Shown: positions 1 through 9,499 of the stretch, piece after piece | Layout of the letters: each line of letters opens with the position of its first letter | Position numbering within the stretch: the first letter of the stretch is position 1 | From: Rutidosis leptorrhynchoides | Lineage: Eukaryota; Streptophyta; Magnoliopsida; Asterales; Asteraceae | Reading direction: 5' to 3' | Assembly (NCBI RefSeq): GCF_046630445.1 | Contig: NC_092337.1 | Location: 356,616,001 to 356,680,000 of the forward strand | Length of the DNA: 64,000 nucleotides | Notes under the pieces: model-generated | What the model saw: the letters and a program-made list of their open reading frames with translations, nothing else | Told to the model about the DNA's origin: nothing | Databases searched by the model: none | Program-made: the position numbers and the translations under genes

Positions 1-174
1 GATTTCATAGTAATGGATATTAAGGAAGACCTACACACACCAGTAGTGTTAGGAAGACCTTTCATGAATACGGCTAGGAGTGTCATTGATGCGTACAATC
101 AAACCTTGATCTTGCGATCACATGGGGAGAGCATTACCTTCAAAATTGACCGACCTACCGATCTTTCTGGATAG
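1..174 (+). pseudogene. Gypsy aspartic protease C-terminal tail (element F)
   Basis: The window opens in frame inside a retroviral-type aspartic protease. The visible part reads DFIVMDIKEDLHTPVVLGRP and continues to a TAG stop at 172-174. The pattern of a V-x-D-I-x-E-D segment followed by LGRPF is the C-terminal lobe of Tat/Athila protease, and element A has the matching stretch at about 22760-22860. The catalytic Asp lies upstream of the window. In autonomous Tat/Athila elements reverse transcriptase follows in the same frame; here the frame ends and no RT follows. The element is therefore probably non-autonomous or deleted. Confidence 0.75.
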
Positions 175-180
175 GCAGAG

Positions 181-582
181 ATGTTTGCTATTTTCACCAG
201 ACGGATCACTTCTGATGACGACTCTTCACCACCAACCGATGATATCGAAATGGGTGTCGAATCACAATCTGCAGACGACCCAAAAATGGAAGAAGAGGAT
301 CCCAACGAAGAAATAGAGGAAGAGGAAGAATCTGAAGAGGAAGAGGAAATGGAAGACATAAAATAAACTGCGATAATACCCTCTCTAAGCATTAAGCATC
401 ATGAAGAATTAATGAGGCTTGAGACGGAAGATCACAGTTTAATCATTCGTTTCAAGAAGAAGACTGACAAGGTTGAGGTTAAAGATATAGAAATTGACCC
501 TGTAAGTATCAAAGTGGAGAACCAAAATATTGAAGAAACCCCGTTCATCAGACGCATTCTCAGAAGAACATTATACCGATGA
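181..582 (+). pseudogene. Acidic, Glu-rich post-protease segment (element F)
   Basis: An open frame starting just after the protease stop encodes MFAIFTRRITSDDDSS followed by a run dominated by Glu and Asp (about residues 35-60). A TAA at 364-366 interrupts it, and the same frame then continues to about 582 with a mixed charged segment (KHHEELMRLETEDHSL). I recognise no domain. It is probably a decayed spacer between the protease and the following ORFs. It could be translated only by read-through of the stop. Confidence 0.35.
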
Positions 583-1063
583 TGACGAGGAAGAGCAACA
601 TGAAGACATTCTGGATAATTCACACTCTCCAACCGAACCAGATCTAGGGGAGCCGGACTCTTCTTCAGATCAGATTCCGGTAATATCTACACACGCAGAC
701 ATTATAACCTTCATCAATGATACCGATGAATTTGAAGATATTCTTGAAGCCATCCGTAAATCAACAGTTGATTACACGCTACGCTTAAAGGAACGAATCA
801 TGGCTATCCGAGAAGAATACAACCTCAATCTCCAAAGAGAAAATAATGATGTTGAAATCCTAGAAGAACGCATTCAAGACTTTATCAACACTCTTCACGA
901 TCATATCTACCAAGAAGAAAGGCAACGAGAGCACAATTCAGCTGTGGTTCGCACTATTCTCGAGACAAGATTCTGTCGAGATCAGAAGATCATTTACTCT
1001 AAGGTTTACAATGCCTTAACCGGATCTGCACTTCCGTTCTCAGCAAACCAACGATACTACTGA
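530..1063 (+). CDS. Unrecognised 177-aa ORF of element F
   Basis: The ORF has 177 codons. It begins with an acidic Ser/Asp/Glu-rich segment (residues 1-55). Residues about 60-150 are rich in charged residues with periodic Leu/Ile (TLRLKERIMAIREEYNLNLQ and onward), which suggests an alpha-helical or coiled-coil region. No retrotransposon domain is visible. It lies where RT would normally be encoded in a Tat element. Together with the next ORF it may be an accessory or env-position ORF of a non-autonomous family. Function is unknown. It could also be the decayed remnant of a longer ORF. Confidence 0.45.
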   Translation: MKKPRSSDAFSEEHYTDDDEEEQHEDILDNSHSPTEPDLGEPDSSSDQIPVISTHADIITFINDTDEFEDILEAIRKSTVDYTLRLKERIMAIREEYNLNLQRENNDVEILEERIQDFINTLHDHIYQEERQREHNSAVVRTILETRFCRDQKIIYSKVYNALTGSALPFSANQRYY

Positions 1064-1125
1064 CTCTCATCTGGAAGCACATGGACCTTTCCACCGGACG
1101 CCCGACTCATCACTCTGATTTGTAA

Positions 1126-1857
1126 ATGATCGAGGATATTCACAGCTTTTTCGCTCTCTTGGAAAGAGATAATTTTGAAAGCACATCAGACAGGCTAGTG
1201 ATTTACGTAACAATTGATCACCATGCTGATCTGATTATCAAAGAGTTACGAGACGCAGTTACAGAGGAAGTAAGGGGCAACAATCCGTTCTCTCATCTTA
1301 AACCAGATCGAGTCAATATTGCCACATACATTACGAAACAGATAGCACATATCTTCCACGAATCCACAGATCCAAGTTTCACATTCAAAGCCGTATGTCG
1401 GGAGATATACTCAAAAACGATGACGTTAATGCTCTGGTCAGGATTGTTGTTCACTTCTTTTCAGCTTCGCCTTTTGACTAATCTGTGCAAAGCTACGGAC
1501 TCCTACTATGGAGATCACCATTCCGAAGATTTTGAGATACTAAAGATACAGTTTCTAACATTGTTTGAAAACCTCCGAAATGAGCATCTCATCATAGAAA
1601 TAATCACCACCAGCACTGCCTCTATGATTGACATTCATGGGTCAACTAGCAGAGCCGTGGATCATATTCTCATCGGACTTCAGGATTTATCACGAGTCGA
1701 AACTGCACACTACCTATCTTTTAGAAGATCTTCAAGAGAAGTACCGGACCTTCTACCACTTTTGGTCCGACACATTCTCAGGATTTACCCACCAAGACTC
1801 ACATTCCCTCGAGAAGACCAAGATTACAACCACCAGCGAGAAATGTTTGCTTTTTAA
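1126..1857 (+). CDS. Unrecognised 243-aa ORF of element F
   Basis: The ORF has 243 codons and is in a different frame from the ORF ending at 1063. The protein looks globular and helical, with no obvious signal peptide. A weakly hydrophobic stretch near residues 100-125 (MTLMLWSGLLFTSFQLRLLT) could be a membrane segment, which is what an env-like ORF of Athila elements would show, but I cannot confirm this. It ends in REMFAF and is followed within 40 bp by a conserved non-coding hairpin. No homologous family is recognised. Length and base composition look coding rather than random for such AT-rich DNA. Confidence 0.45.
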   Translation: MIEDIHSFFALLERDNFESTSDRLVIYVTIDHHADLIIKELRDAVTEEVRGNNPFSHLKPDRVNIATYITKQIAHIFHESTDPSFTFKAVCREIYSKTMTLMLWSGLLFTSFQLRLLTNLCKATDSYYGDHHSEDFEILKIQFLTLFENLRNEHLIIEIITTSTASMIDIHGSTSRAVDHILIGLQDLSRVETAHYLSFRRSSREVPDLLPLLVRHILRIYPPRLTFPREDQDYNHQREMFAF

Positions 1858-1893
1858 AGCATCACTATGGTCGAGCCAACGACCTTAAACAAA

Positions 1894-1916
1894 AGCGCTT
1901 CTCGGGAGGCAACCCG
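1894..1916 (+). other. Conserved AGCGCTT...GGGAGGCAACCC element
   Basis: AGCGCTTCTCGGGAGGCAAC followed by CCG contains the small stem CGGG/CCCG. I recall the same GGGAGGCAACCC core downstream of the last ORF in other plant Tat/Athila-type elements. Its role is not known to me. It marks the start of the long 3' non-coding region of element F. Confidence 0.5.
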
Positions 1917-2186
1917 TTCAATAAAGTAGAGTAGAAGAATAAAGGATGACAAATGAGCCGATCAATAAAGGACGCAAGGATTAAAAGCAAGCTAGTATCA
2001 AGAAACATCCGCTAGGGGTACTTCTTTCTTCCCGCTACTAGCTCAAACTTTAAATTATGCCACATCCTAGTTTATCACTAATTGTGGGATCCCAACCCAA
2101 ATAAACACTAGACAAATACTCCAAAATCTTTAACTAAAACTCCTAAGTGTAGGATACACTAGGAACATTGAGGACAATGTTCGTCT

Positions 2187-2196
2187 AAGTGTGGGA
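2187..2196 (+). other. AAGTGTGGGA motif, internal copy (element F)
   Basis: This is the same 10-mer that forms the polypurine tract at 15427, but here it is about 1.2 kb of F sequence upstream of the LTR once insertions E and D are removed. Degenerate copies lie nearby (AAGTGTAGGA near 2145 and TTGTGGGA near 2080). Confidence 0.6.
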
Positions 2197-3293
2197 TGTT
2201 GGTATAAACTTTTTATGTTGTATTAAAATAACCCATTACGAAGATCCCAAGTTCTTAAGCCAAATTTCAAAATTTTTAACAAGAGAAAGCCTTTCCGAAA
2301 AAGTATTTTTGAAGCCCTAAAACGTTTGTAAATAAAAATAAGGCTTAAGTAAGGTGAAAATCTTGTTAGAATGAACCAAATCCCTAATAGAGCATTGCAT
2401 GACTAAAGCATTATCGACCTAAATTGATTATGGTGAGGCACCCAAATAAGACCAACTGTCACACCCCCTAAATGGGACCGGGGGTCATATGTGACTAACC
2501 AATATCATAACATAAGTGTAAAGCAAGAATGACTTTAAATGAGACGTTTCTATTAAAAACCAATGTATTTAAAACAACGGAAAGTAAATAGTCATTACAA
2601 ATGAAGTCCTAAAATGTAAATGTAAATAAAAATGTTTTTAATGCAATAAGTTAAAATGCGGACTCTAAAGCAACATAGTCCAAATAGCAAACAATCTCTA
2701 GCAATCTTCACCTGAGATAAAACATGCTTAAAGTGTCAACCAAAAATGGTTGAGTGAACAACATAAGTTTATAATAGTTTTTAGACCACAAGATTTAGTT
2801 ATCAAGTTTGATGTAGCAACATCGTTCAAAAGTAGTGATGAAGTTATGATATCGAACTAACCAAAGTTACCCTATGACACCTTGAACTGTCAATGTCGCT
2901 GAAATCATTATTATGTAACCAAAGACCAACGGTCAACTGGTTAGAGACTTCACTCTCAATAGGCCTACTCACAATAACTAAGTTTGCGTTTCAAAGTAGC
3001 AATTAACGATATCATGGCAGGAATTTAGCATGAAACAAAGCATGGCAGCACAGATAAACAGTTTTTGAGTACTTGTGTCTAAGAGTAAATCAGTTTTAAA
3101 AGCAAGCATGTGTCTCACCCCAAAGTTAAAAATAAGTAAATAGAGAAAGCTAAAAAGTGGGGCTATGAAGTTCACCTTAGTAGCAAGTAAGTTATTCTAC
3201 GCAAGAAGTATGAACGGAGTATGTAATCGGAGATCTCAACCTAGAGATATAATCTTTGATTAGTTAATATCTAACAGACATAAAGTTTGTTTA

Positions 3294-3408
3294 TTAATAT
3301 AGCAACTATATTAACAGCGACGGTTTTCGAGAAAAGTTCCTATTTCTCAAAAGTTTCGAAAACCTACTATTTATGGAAAGCTTCCACTTATAGTAAGCTT
3401 CTAGTTTT
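3294..3408. repeat. Nested inverted repeats in LTR E
   Basis: TTAATATAG (3294-3302) is followed after 3 nt by its exact complement CTATATTAA (3306-3314). Next, GGTTTTCGA pairs with TCGAAAACC, enclosing GAGAAA/TTTCTC. Next, TACTAT pairs with ATAGTA, enclosing TGGAA/TTCCA. These three structures lie back to back within about 115 bp. Confidence 0.7.
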
Positions 3409-3656
3409 AGTATGTTCGGGTTATAATTCTTCACAAAGACATTGTACAACTTGACCAAACCTCGTTGCTATCAGATAAGTCACTCTGATGATCTGTTGTT
3501 ACCGGGCGCCCAGGACTCTTGACCAGAATCTAAGTCTTGGCATTCGAGATCCACAAGCGAGTCCCATAAGGCAACAAGGACCACCCTATGCTGTAAGTAG
3601 CGGCGAGGTTCGTATAAAGTGCACGTTATCTTTCAATTATAAGTTTCACATTATAG

Positions 3657-3661
3657 GTGTA
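3657..3661. repeat. Target-site duplication of element D, left copy
   Basis: GTGTA immediately precedes the left LTR of D and recurs at 12373-12377 directly after the right LTR. Confidence 0.9.
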
Positions 3662-3742
3662 TGTAACAACCCAAACCAAACCACGACAATTCCCGTTAAA
3701 TTTCACAACAAAAAAAAATTTTCTGGTGCAGTTCATTTGCGC

Positions 3743-3781
3743 GGCGCGCCAGGTGGGTGCGCGGCGCGCCAAACCACCTGG
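3743..3781. repeat. GGCGCGCC cluster in a hairpin (element D, LTR end)
   Basis: Two copies of the 8-bp palindrome GGCGCGCC (3743-3750 and 3763-3770). The second sits in the loop of an 8-bp perfect stem, CCAGGTGG/CCACCTGG (3749-3756 with 3774-3781). In the element's own orientation this is the last 100 bp of the LTR, just before the primer site. The other LTR copy has the same cluster at 9581-9619 with one substitution. Confidence 0.8.
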
Positions 3782-4583
3782 ACAGCCCGCTGCCCCCAGA
3801 AGTCAATTTAACGAAAATGTTTGACTAGTTCCCGACATTTTTAGCCAAAACGCTTTTAACCATAAATTCATATATATAAAACTAGCACGTTTAATTAATA
3901 AAATTGAGTTTACGAAGCGGGTCCCACAACAACCCATTTTACCACCTTAAGTACCGAAATACAATATTTGACCAAAAGACTTTTAATACAACAAAGCCGA
4001 GCATGGCGATTGGGAATACGCTACCCAATCCTAAATGATCCAAAAGTAAGTCACTAAAGCAACTATGCACGTCTTCTAGTCCTCGCGCTTACCCGAGCCA
4101 CCAATCCACATGCGATCTATAAAAAGAGTCAACAACGAGAGGGTAAGCTAACGCTTAGTGAATGATAATATACTACATACATATATATGCATAAAATGGA
4201 CACGCCACATAAATAAACAAATACCGCATACCGGAGCGTCCAAGCCTAAAGGCAAGCTAATCTAAGTATACCATACGATCACTAAGCAACAAGCTAATAA
4301 TACCATCAATAAGGTAAGTTCACCAACGTCAATGTGAACAACGCCAATAACTACCCCCGGAGGGTTAACTACATCACGACAACACAACATTAATCACGAA
4401 TTAGCAATTCGACAATCATGCAACATATCGTGCATATACCAATAACCGCAAGTCCACAATAGCTAGCAATACCAAAAGCATATAGTTCATAATTAAATAT
4501 GCCAATACATAACTCATACAACCATGGTTAACCAAGTACACAAGAGAACGGTACATGAAAGTCCGTTGGAGTTCATAACATCC

Positions 4584-4975
4584 ACTAGTGTTACTTACAC
4601 ACCGCGTAATCACTAGTCCCCCGGGTGATGTCTTAAACACCGCGACTACCTCACCCTTACAACAATGTGGCGTCTTAAACACCGCGACGAATCCACACTT
4701 CATTCAATACAATGAGTGGTGTCTTGAACACCGCGACACTTCCACTCCCATGACATTGTGGTGTCTTAAACACCGCGACAATACCACAAGTCAATTACAC
4801 AATGAGTAGTGTCTTAAACACCGCGACAATACTACTCGTCAATTCCACAATGAGTAGTGTCTTAAACACCGCGACAATACTACTCGTTAATTCCACAATG
4901 AGTAGTGTCTTAAACACCGCGACAATACTACTCGTTTCATAGAACGTGGTGTCTTAAACAACGAGACAATACCAC
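4584..4975. repeat. Nine-unit tandem hairpin array in LTR D
   Basis: Units start at 4584, 4623, 4666, 4714, 4756, 4804, 4852, 4900 and 4946, spaced about 39-48 bp. Each has a near-constant loop, TTAAACACCGC, closed in most units by GTC/GAC. The outer stem differs: ACTAGTG/CACTAGT, GGGTGA/TCACCC, TGTGG/CCACA, GAGTGG/CCACTC, TTGTGG/CCACAA, GAGTAGT/ACTACTC (three units) and GTGGT/ACCAC. The two arms always remain complementary although the arm sequence changes. The right LTR carries the same array at 10422-10813. Confidence 0.85.
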
Positions 4976-6091
4976 ATTCGTACAACACAATTAAATACAT
5001 TACATACATATACGCATAATTATTCCACTCACAACCACGTGTGATAACGTACACCCAAAATGTGTACTTTGCCAAAGGTAGTCAACCAAAACGCACAACC
5101 GTGCCAATTGGACCTATGCACAAGTCCATCAAATCCACCTATATGTGAAGTGAGCTCTAAAGCCGAGAATCACTTCACCCGACCCGCACCCATCCTACAC
5201 ATACATATGCATATAGGATATTAACACTCACCTTGAAGTCTTGATGAAAGCTTCCAAATAATCTGCAACTCGCCAATGGAAAATACCTATTCCATTATCA
5301 TAATTACAACAATACACTTAGAATGGATTCACAAATCAACCCAAATTGACACTTAGTGCAAATTTGACCCAAATGCACTTTCAAGTACAAAACGCGCCCA
5401 AAATTAACCAATAATCACTAACACAAGTGAGAATGGTCTTAATACGCCAATTAAACCCGATCATAGGTGTTAAACACCTATCTTGCCCAAAATGACACTT
5501 AAACCCTAGTTTGACCCATAAGAAGTCAATATCACGCTATTAGCAAGTTTTGACACCAAAACATATTTAACTCGGTTTAACACTTCAACTTAATCCATTT
5601 TAAGTTTATAAACTTTGTTAAATCGCCAATTGAGTCATAATCACCACCAAACCCTAATTTGACCCAAAGTCAAAGTTAGTCAACCAAATAACCCTAAATA
5701 GGTTTCAATACTTCCACAATCACTAAACCTAGTGATTAAACCCAATTTCAAGTTCTAAACATAACCAAATTGTTCACCAAACCGAAATCCACCAACAATA
5801 ACAATAAACCCGATTACTAGCATCACTAAAGTCACTTCATGAGTCTAAATGGGTTTATCAACAAATCAAGTTCAAACCCTAACTTGAATAGCAAAATCAA
5901 CAAATCAAATTCGGAGTTAGAACTTACCAATACCGCCAAAATGATGCCGTTGACGAGTGGAACAACTTTAATACCCGAGGTTTAACCCGAAACACCCTTC
6001 TTCTTCTCCAAATTGGAGCTCTCTCTCTCTAAAACTCTCCTCTCACTCTAGGGTTTGAAGATGAGAGTGTTTGATGAGTGAAATATGATCC

Positions 6092-6231
6092 AAACTGATC
6101 AAGGGATCAGTTTTGATGACCCTAAACCGACCCCAAGTGAAAAGACCAAAGTACCCTTCATTTAAAGCCTTTAAAAAGGCTGAAAATCGCTTCAGCAGTG
6201 ATCGGCGCGCCGCGCCACAAGGTGGGGCGCC
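6092..6231. repeat. Stacked inverted repeats and GGCGCGCC cluster at the D promoter
   Basis: AAACTGATC (6092-6100) pairs with GATCAGTTT (6105-6113). AGCCTTT pairs with AAAGGCT at about 6165-6181. GCTGAA pairs with TTCAGC at about 6179-6196. GGCGCGCC follows at 6204-6211 and GGCGCC at 6226-6231. On the minus strand the CG-rich cluster lies just upstream of a TATA-like TTTAAA near 6165, so this is probably the proximal promoter of D. Confidence 0.65.
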
Positions 6232-6534
6232 GCTCCAACTGACAGTTCAGTTTTCAGAAACTTGTTTTGGCCATAACTTTTTGACCGTAGCTCCGTTTTC
6301 GATGAATCAAATATCGTTGGAAACGTAATAAGATTTTCTTTCCAATGGTAAGGCTTTGAAACATTAACACCAACTTTATTTGGGGTTGAAAAGATACGTT
6401 CACTCCTTGTCACTTCAGACAATGTCCAGTTTCCTCCAACGTTCGAGCAAGCAACACGTACATGCTTTCGTACACTTCATACATGCATAGTACACCATAA
6501 ATACATTATCTACAATAAATATTTGGGTCTTACA

Positions 6535-6572
6535 ACTCTCCCCCACTTAAACTCGATCACGTCCTCGTGATC
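6535..6572 (-). other. Polypurine tract and adjoining hairpin of element D
   Basis: On the minus strand the sequence directly before the 3' LTR is purine-rich (AAGTGGGGGAGAG), suitable for plus-strand priming. Just upstream is a 7-bp perfect hairpin, GATCACG/CGTGATC (6555-6561 with 6566-6572). A similar hairpin precedes the 3' LTR in element C, in line with the GAGGACG-type hairpin I recall near polypurine tracts of plant chromoviruses. Confidence 0.75.
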
Positions 6573-8027
6573 TTCTCCACTTAAACAATCCGGACCTGCT
6601 TAACGATCCTCACTCAAGTCCCAATACGAACTTTCCTAGACCATTCTTCCCAATGGATCACTTTCAACAACTAAAGTCGTCAACCGTGATTTATCAAAAC
6701 CACAATTCGAGCACTGAAACCTGCTCAATTTCCCATATCGGGAAAAACTCGACCCATCTCGTACCGAGATATCAATTCCTTAGCGTACCTTTACCAAGGA
6801 CAACGCTAAAAGCAACCAAGTCTCAACTTAAAGTCAACAATCCGAAACGATGAAGACCGAACCAAACAAATCCTTACGGATAACATTAATCACTAACATC
6901 CCTTGTAGTGCGCAATACGACCTATACCCAACTACCATAGCATCAAAATCCAACGGCTAAAACCAAAAGCGCCCAAAACGACTATGGCAACGCTAAACCT
7001 AAGGTGTACAAAATCGACTATTGTCACACCCGTAACAACATGTGAGCGAAACACGGCTATCGCATCCCTAATCACACAACATGGTCCTCACGATCCCACC
7101 ATCGGTGTATAAAACAACCGATAGATCACTCAACACCCGATGAAGTCAGCGGACCCCGTCAACGGTCATGCTTCACCGATATAATCCCATGATGAAGTCA
7201 GCGGACCCCGAAGGTCATGCTCCACCAATCAACAATACCATGATGAAGTCAGCGGACCCCGAAGGTCATGCTTCACCAATCTCATACGCACTTGGCCTCA
7301 AACATCGAGTAGTGCAACATCACGCTCTGCTACACTATGGGGAACCCTAACGGATACCACTAACCACCCACAATCGAGCAAGAACCACCTATATCAAACA
7401 TAGGAACCAAACAATAATTCTCTAAAAGAGAATCCGACACACACACATCCCTTAACCGAGGGATTTCACCTTGCTCGCCAAACACATCCATTATCTCTCA
7501 ATGAGATTTACCACATTACCACCTCGGTGGTAATTTAAATCCAAACCAATAGTACAACTTGAACCAAAATTGTACTCCACCACAAATCGACCAAAAACTA
7601 GGTCCCAACACAAGTTTCGGATCTACCATAAGCACTATCCGAAATCTCACCCTAAAACTTCCTCGTGCGGGAGTGTAACTCCCCCACTTGGAACTACGTT
7701 CCATATCCATAACTCGTACTACCGTACAGTGCTACCAAATGTAGACTTTACCAACGATTGGGTACACATGACCCATCACCACATCTCGCTCTAACCTCGA
7801 GTTCACGAAGGATTTTAACCAATCCTTATACATTTTGAACGAAAGCGTACCGCAACACAATCGGAGTCGAACACCACGCTAGTAGGTATAAAAGAGGCAC
7901 CTAATGTTGCATCATGTAGACTCCATTACCAACACACATCGAGATTAAAAACACTCGATCTCAAGGGTTCCAACCACCCGACGAACCTCATGGTTCATCA
8001 CTTCAACATAAAAGCGAACACGCGCTT
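6573..8027. repeat. Hairpin-train region between gag and 3' LTR of element D
   Basis: No ORF with recognisable coding content is seen. Instead there is a succession of short perfect inverted repeats with unrelated stems: 6729-6745 (TTTCCC), 6756-6770 (ATCTCG), 6780-6809 (TTAGCGT), 7101-7122 (ATCGGT), 7417-7433 (ATTCTC), 7447-7464 (ATCCCT), 7515-7534 (ATTACCACC), 7551-7576 (AGTACAA), 7615-7644 (TTTCGGAT), 7669-7683 (GGGAGT), 7689-7703 (TGGAAC), 7808-7827 (AAGGATT) and 7938-7959 (ATCGAG), with weaker ones between. The region replaces the pol genes. Confidence 0.7.
7139..7283. repeat. Three tandem 51-bp hairpin units (element D)
   Basis: Units begin GATGAAGTCAGCGGACCCC at 7139, 7191 and 7242. 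Within a unit TGAAG pairs with CTTCA, CA with TG, and GACC with GGTC, around a short loop. The first unit has a slightly longer loop and the second a G-to-A-type change in one arm. Confidence 0.75.
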
Positions 8028-8337
8028 AACAATCGAACACCAAAACCATTTCCGTGGCTTGGTAGAAACATTTCTCAAATATCAAGGAATGCTTGGTTGC
8101 ACCAAGTCTTACGCCCTTCGCCCGACAATCAAACGTCACCATAGGGTACTTCCATTAGGAACGTCACCCATAACAACAATATGCACAACACAAGGCATTA
8201 ACAACTCAAACTCAAACGGCATCGAACATTCCCAAGACTTGTGACTCCTCATGCCACCATTGTAACATCTAGACGCGCTAGCATTCGATATACTCGTCCG
8301 CGTACCACCCGTGCTCACACTCGGACCCTTAGTCCTC

Positions 8338-9060
8338 TTACTCGGAGCACCATAAGAACAACCCTTCAATCCCTTGAAGGCTCACCCTTCTTCGATCGTG
8401 TATGCGACTCAAAACCCCTAGCCAAGTCGAATAATTCCGAAAACGATTTCGCTTGACCACGTCTAATTTTTTTCTTTTCAAGTCATCATTCAAAGTCCGA
8501 TAGAAATCCCCCATTAATAAACGATCACTTCCCAAATACTCCGGACAAAAACGAGCCTTCGCCATAAAGGTCGTCTTGAGAGTATTTAAATCCATAGATC
8601 CTTGTCGCAAATTTCGCAACTCATTACGCAATTCCCACAAATCGGCCGAAGTCCGGAATTCCTCGAAGAATTCCTCCTTAAATTCGTCCCACGATAAGGC
8701 CATAAACGTTTCACCACCGACAAGATCAATCTTACCATCCAACCAATCCCTCGCCCTACCCCGCAACAAACTCGTAGCGAGTCTCGTCTTTCTCTCGGGA
8801 GGGCAATCAATAGTACGGAAACACCCTTCGACGTCCGAAATCCAAGTTGTGCTCACCAAAGGATCCGACTTTCCGTCATACATCGGGGATTTAGTCCTCA
8901 TGAAGCTCTTAAGATAACGCTCCATTTCACTACTACTTTGAAGTTCGGAATACCTCCTTTCCATTCTTTCTTCCAACGCACCCATTTGCTCCGCTACGGC
9001 GGCCGCAACTCTAGCGTTAAACTCCGCGTCATTCGCCTCGGTCTCGTTTCGCGTCGTCAT
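8338..9060 (-). CDS. Gag protein of element D
   Basis: The ORF has 240 codons with an ATG at 9060. The N-terminal 45 residues are an acidic helical region (NARVAAAVAEQMGALEERME). Residues about 55-200 are the retrotransposon gag fold, seen in motifs such as SPMYDGKSDPLVSTTWISDV, RGRARDWLDG, WDEFKEEFFEEF, LRNLRQGSMDLNTL and RFCPEY. The usual C-terminal CCHC zinc knuckle is missing: the ORF turns into unrelated sequence after LDVVKRNRF and stops. It would form the virus-like particle of the element. No pol follows. The truncation and absent zinc knuckle suggest a decayed gag. Confidence 0.8.
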   Translation of the reverse strand: MTTRNETEANDAEFNARVAAAVAEQMGALEERMERRYSELQSSSEMERYLKSFMRTKSPMYDGKSDPLVSTTWISDVEGCFRTIDCPPERKTRLATSLLRGRARDWLDGKIDLVGGETFMALSWDEFKEEFFEEFRTSADLWELRNELRNLRQGSMDLNTLKTTFMAKARFCPEYLGSDRLLMGDFYRTLNDDLKRKKLDVVKRNRFRNYSTWLGVLSRIHDRRRVSLQGIEGLFLWCSE

Positions 9061-9485
9061 TCAAAAGAATGCAAAACGATTAGTCCACGAACGTATAAAA
9101 CCGCACGCACAACACCGTCCCATCTTGCTAAACACTCGTCGTACATCACTTGTTAGACACGATTTGTACCCGTAATAAGGTTTGCAAGTTCTTATTACGC
9201 ACACACGCCGCATCGACTCGTTAGTACAACGACCGCCTCGCTCGATGATAAGAACAAACACAACCAAAATTCTACGCGATACAAACACACGCGAGAATTA
9301 TTACCACAACACAAAAGCATATTAATAATATCCGCATTACTAATATATACGTTAGTCGACCTATAAACAAGGCACTAACTAAACCCATTCCGACCCGAAA
9401 TCCTACAAGTCCCGCAACAATTTAAGCACACACAAAAGTCTAAGTCTAGGCACCTATCTCAAGTCACCTAAATCCCTTAGACCAT

Positions 9486-9497
9486 GCTCTGATACCA
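9486..9497 (-). other. Primer-binding site of element D (initiator Met tRNA)
   Basis: On the minus strand TGGTATCAGAGC lies two bases after the 5' LTR end. It is complementary to the 3' end of plant initiator methionine tRNA, the usual primer for Ty1/Copia and chromovirus elements. Confidence 0.9.
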
Positions 9498-9499
9498 CT

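Larger units (their letters stand above)
1..2456 (+). mobile_element. Tat/Athila-like LTR retrotransposon F, left portion
   Basis: This is the internal region of a Ty3/Gypsy element whose 5' half lies outside the window. It holds the protease tail, an acidic segment, two unnamed ORFs, a conserved non-coding hairpin and a first AAGTGTGGGA motif. It is interrupted at 2456 by solo LTR E and resumes at 14514. The assignment rests on the protease motif and on the polypurine tract and LTR found at 15427-15441. Confidence 0.7.
3662..6534 (-). repeat. 3' LTR of element D (left in window)
   Basis: Runs TGTAACAACCC to GGGTCTTACA on the plus strand and is 2873 bp, the same length as the right copy at 9500. 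The adjoining purine tract on its internal side shows that it is the 3' LTR of a minus-strand element. It contains two CG-rich GGCGCGCC clusters and the hairpin array at 4584-4975. Confidence 0.92.

Noticed and set aside
4600-4980. CRISPR-like array
   Set aside because: Regular spacing with a near-constant core looks superficially similar, but the repeats lie in a plant LTR, are present in both LTRs, and the variable parts are the arms of hairpins, not spacers.
4588-5075. Small frames over the hairpin array (also 10426-10913)
   Set aside because: They are products of tandem repeats in an LTR. The conserved feature is base pairing, not protein.
8576-8917. 113-codon plus-strand frame
   Set aside because: It is antisense to gag of element D, whose motifs are clear on the minus strand.
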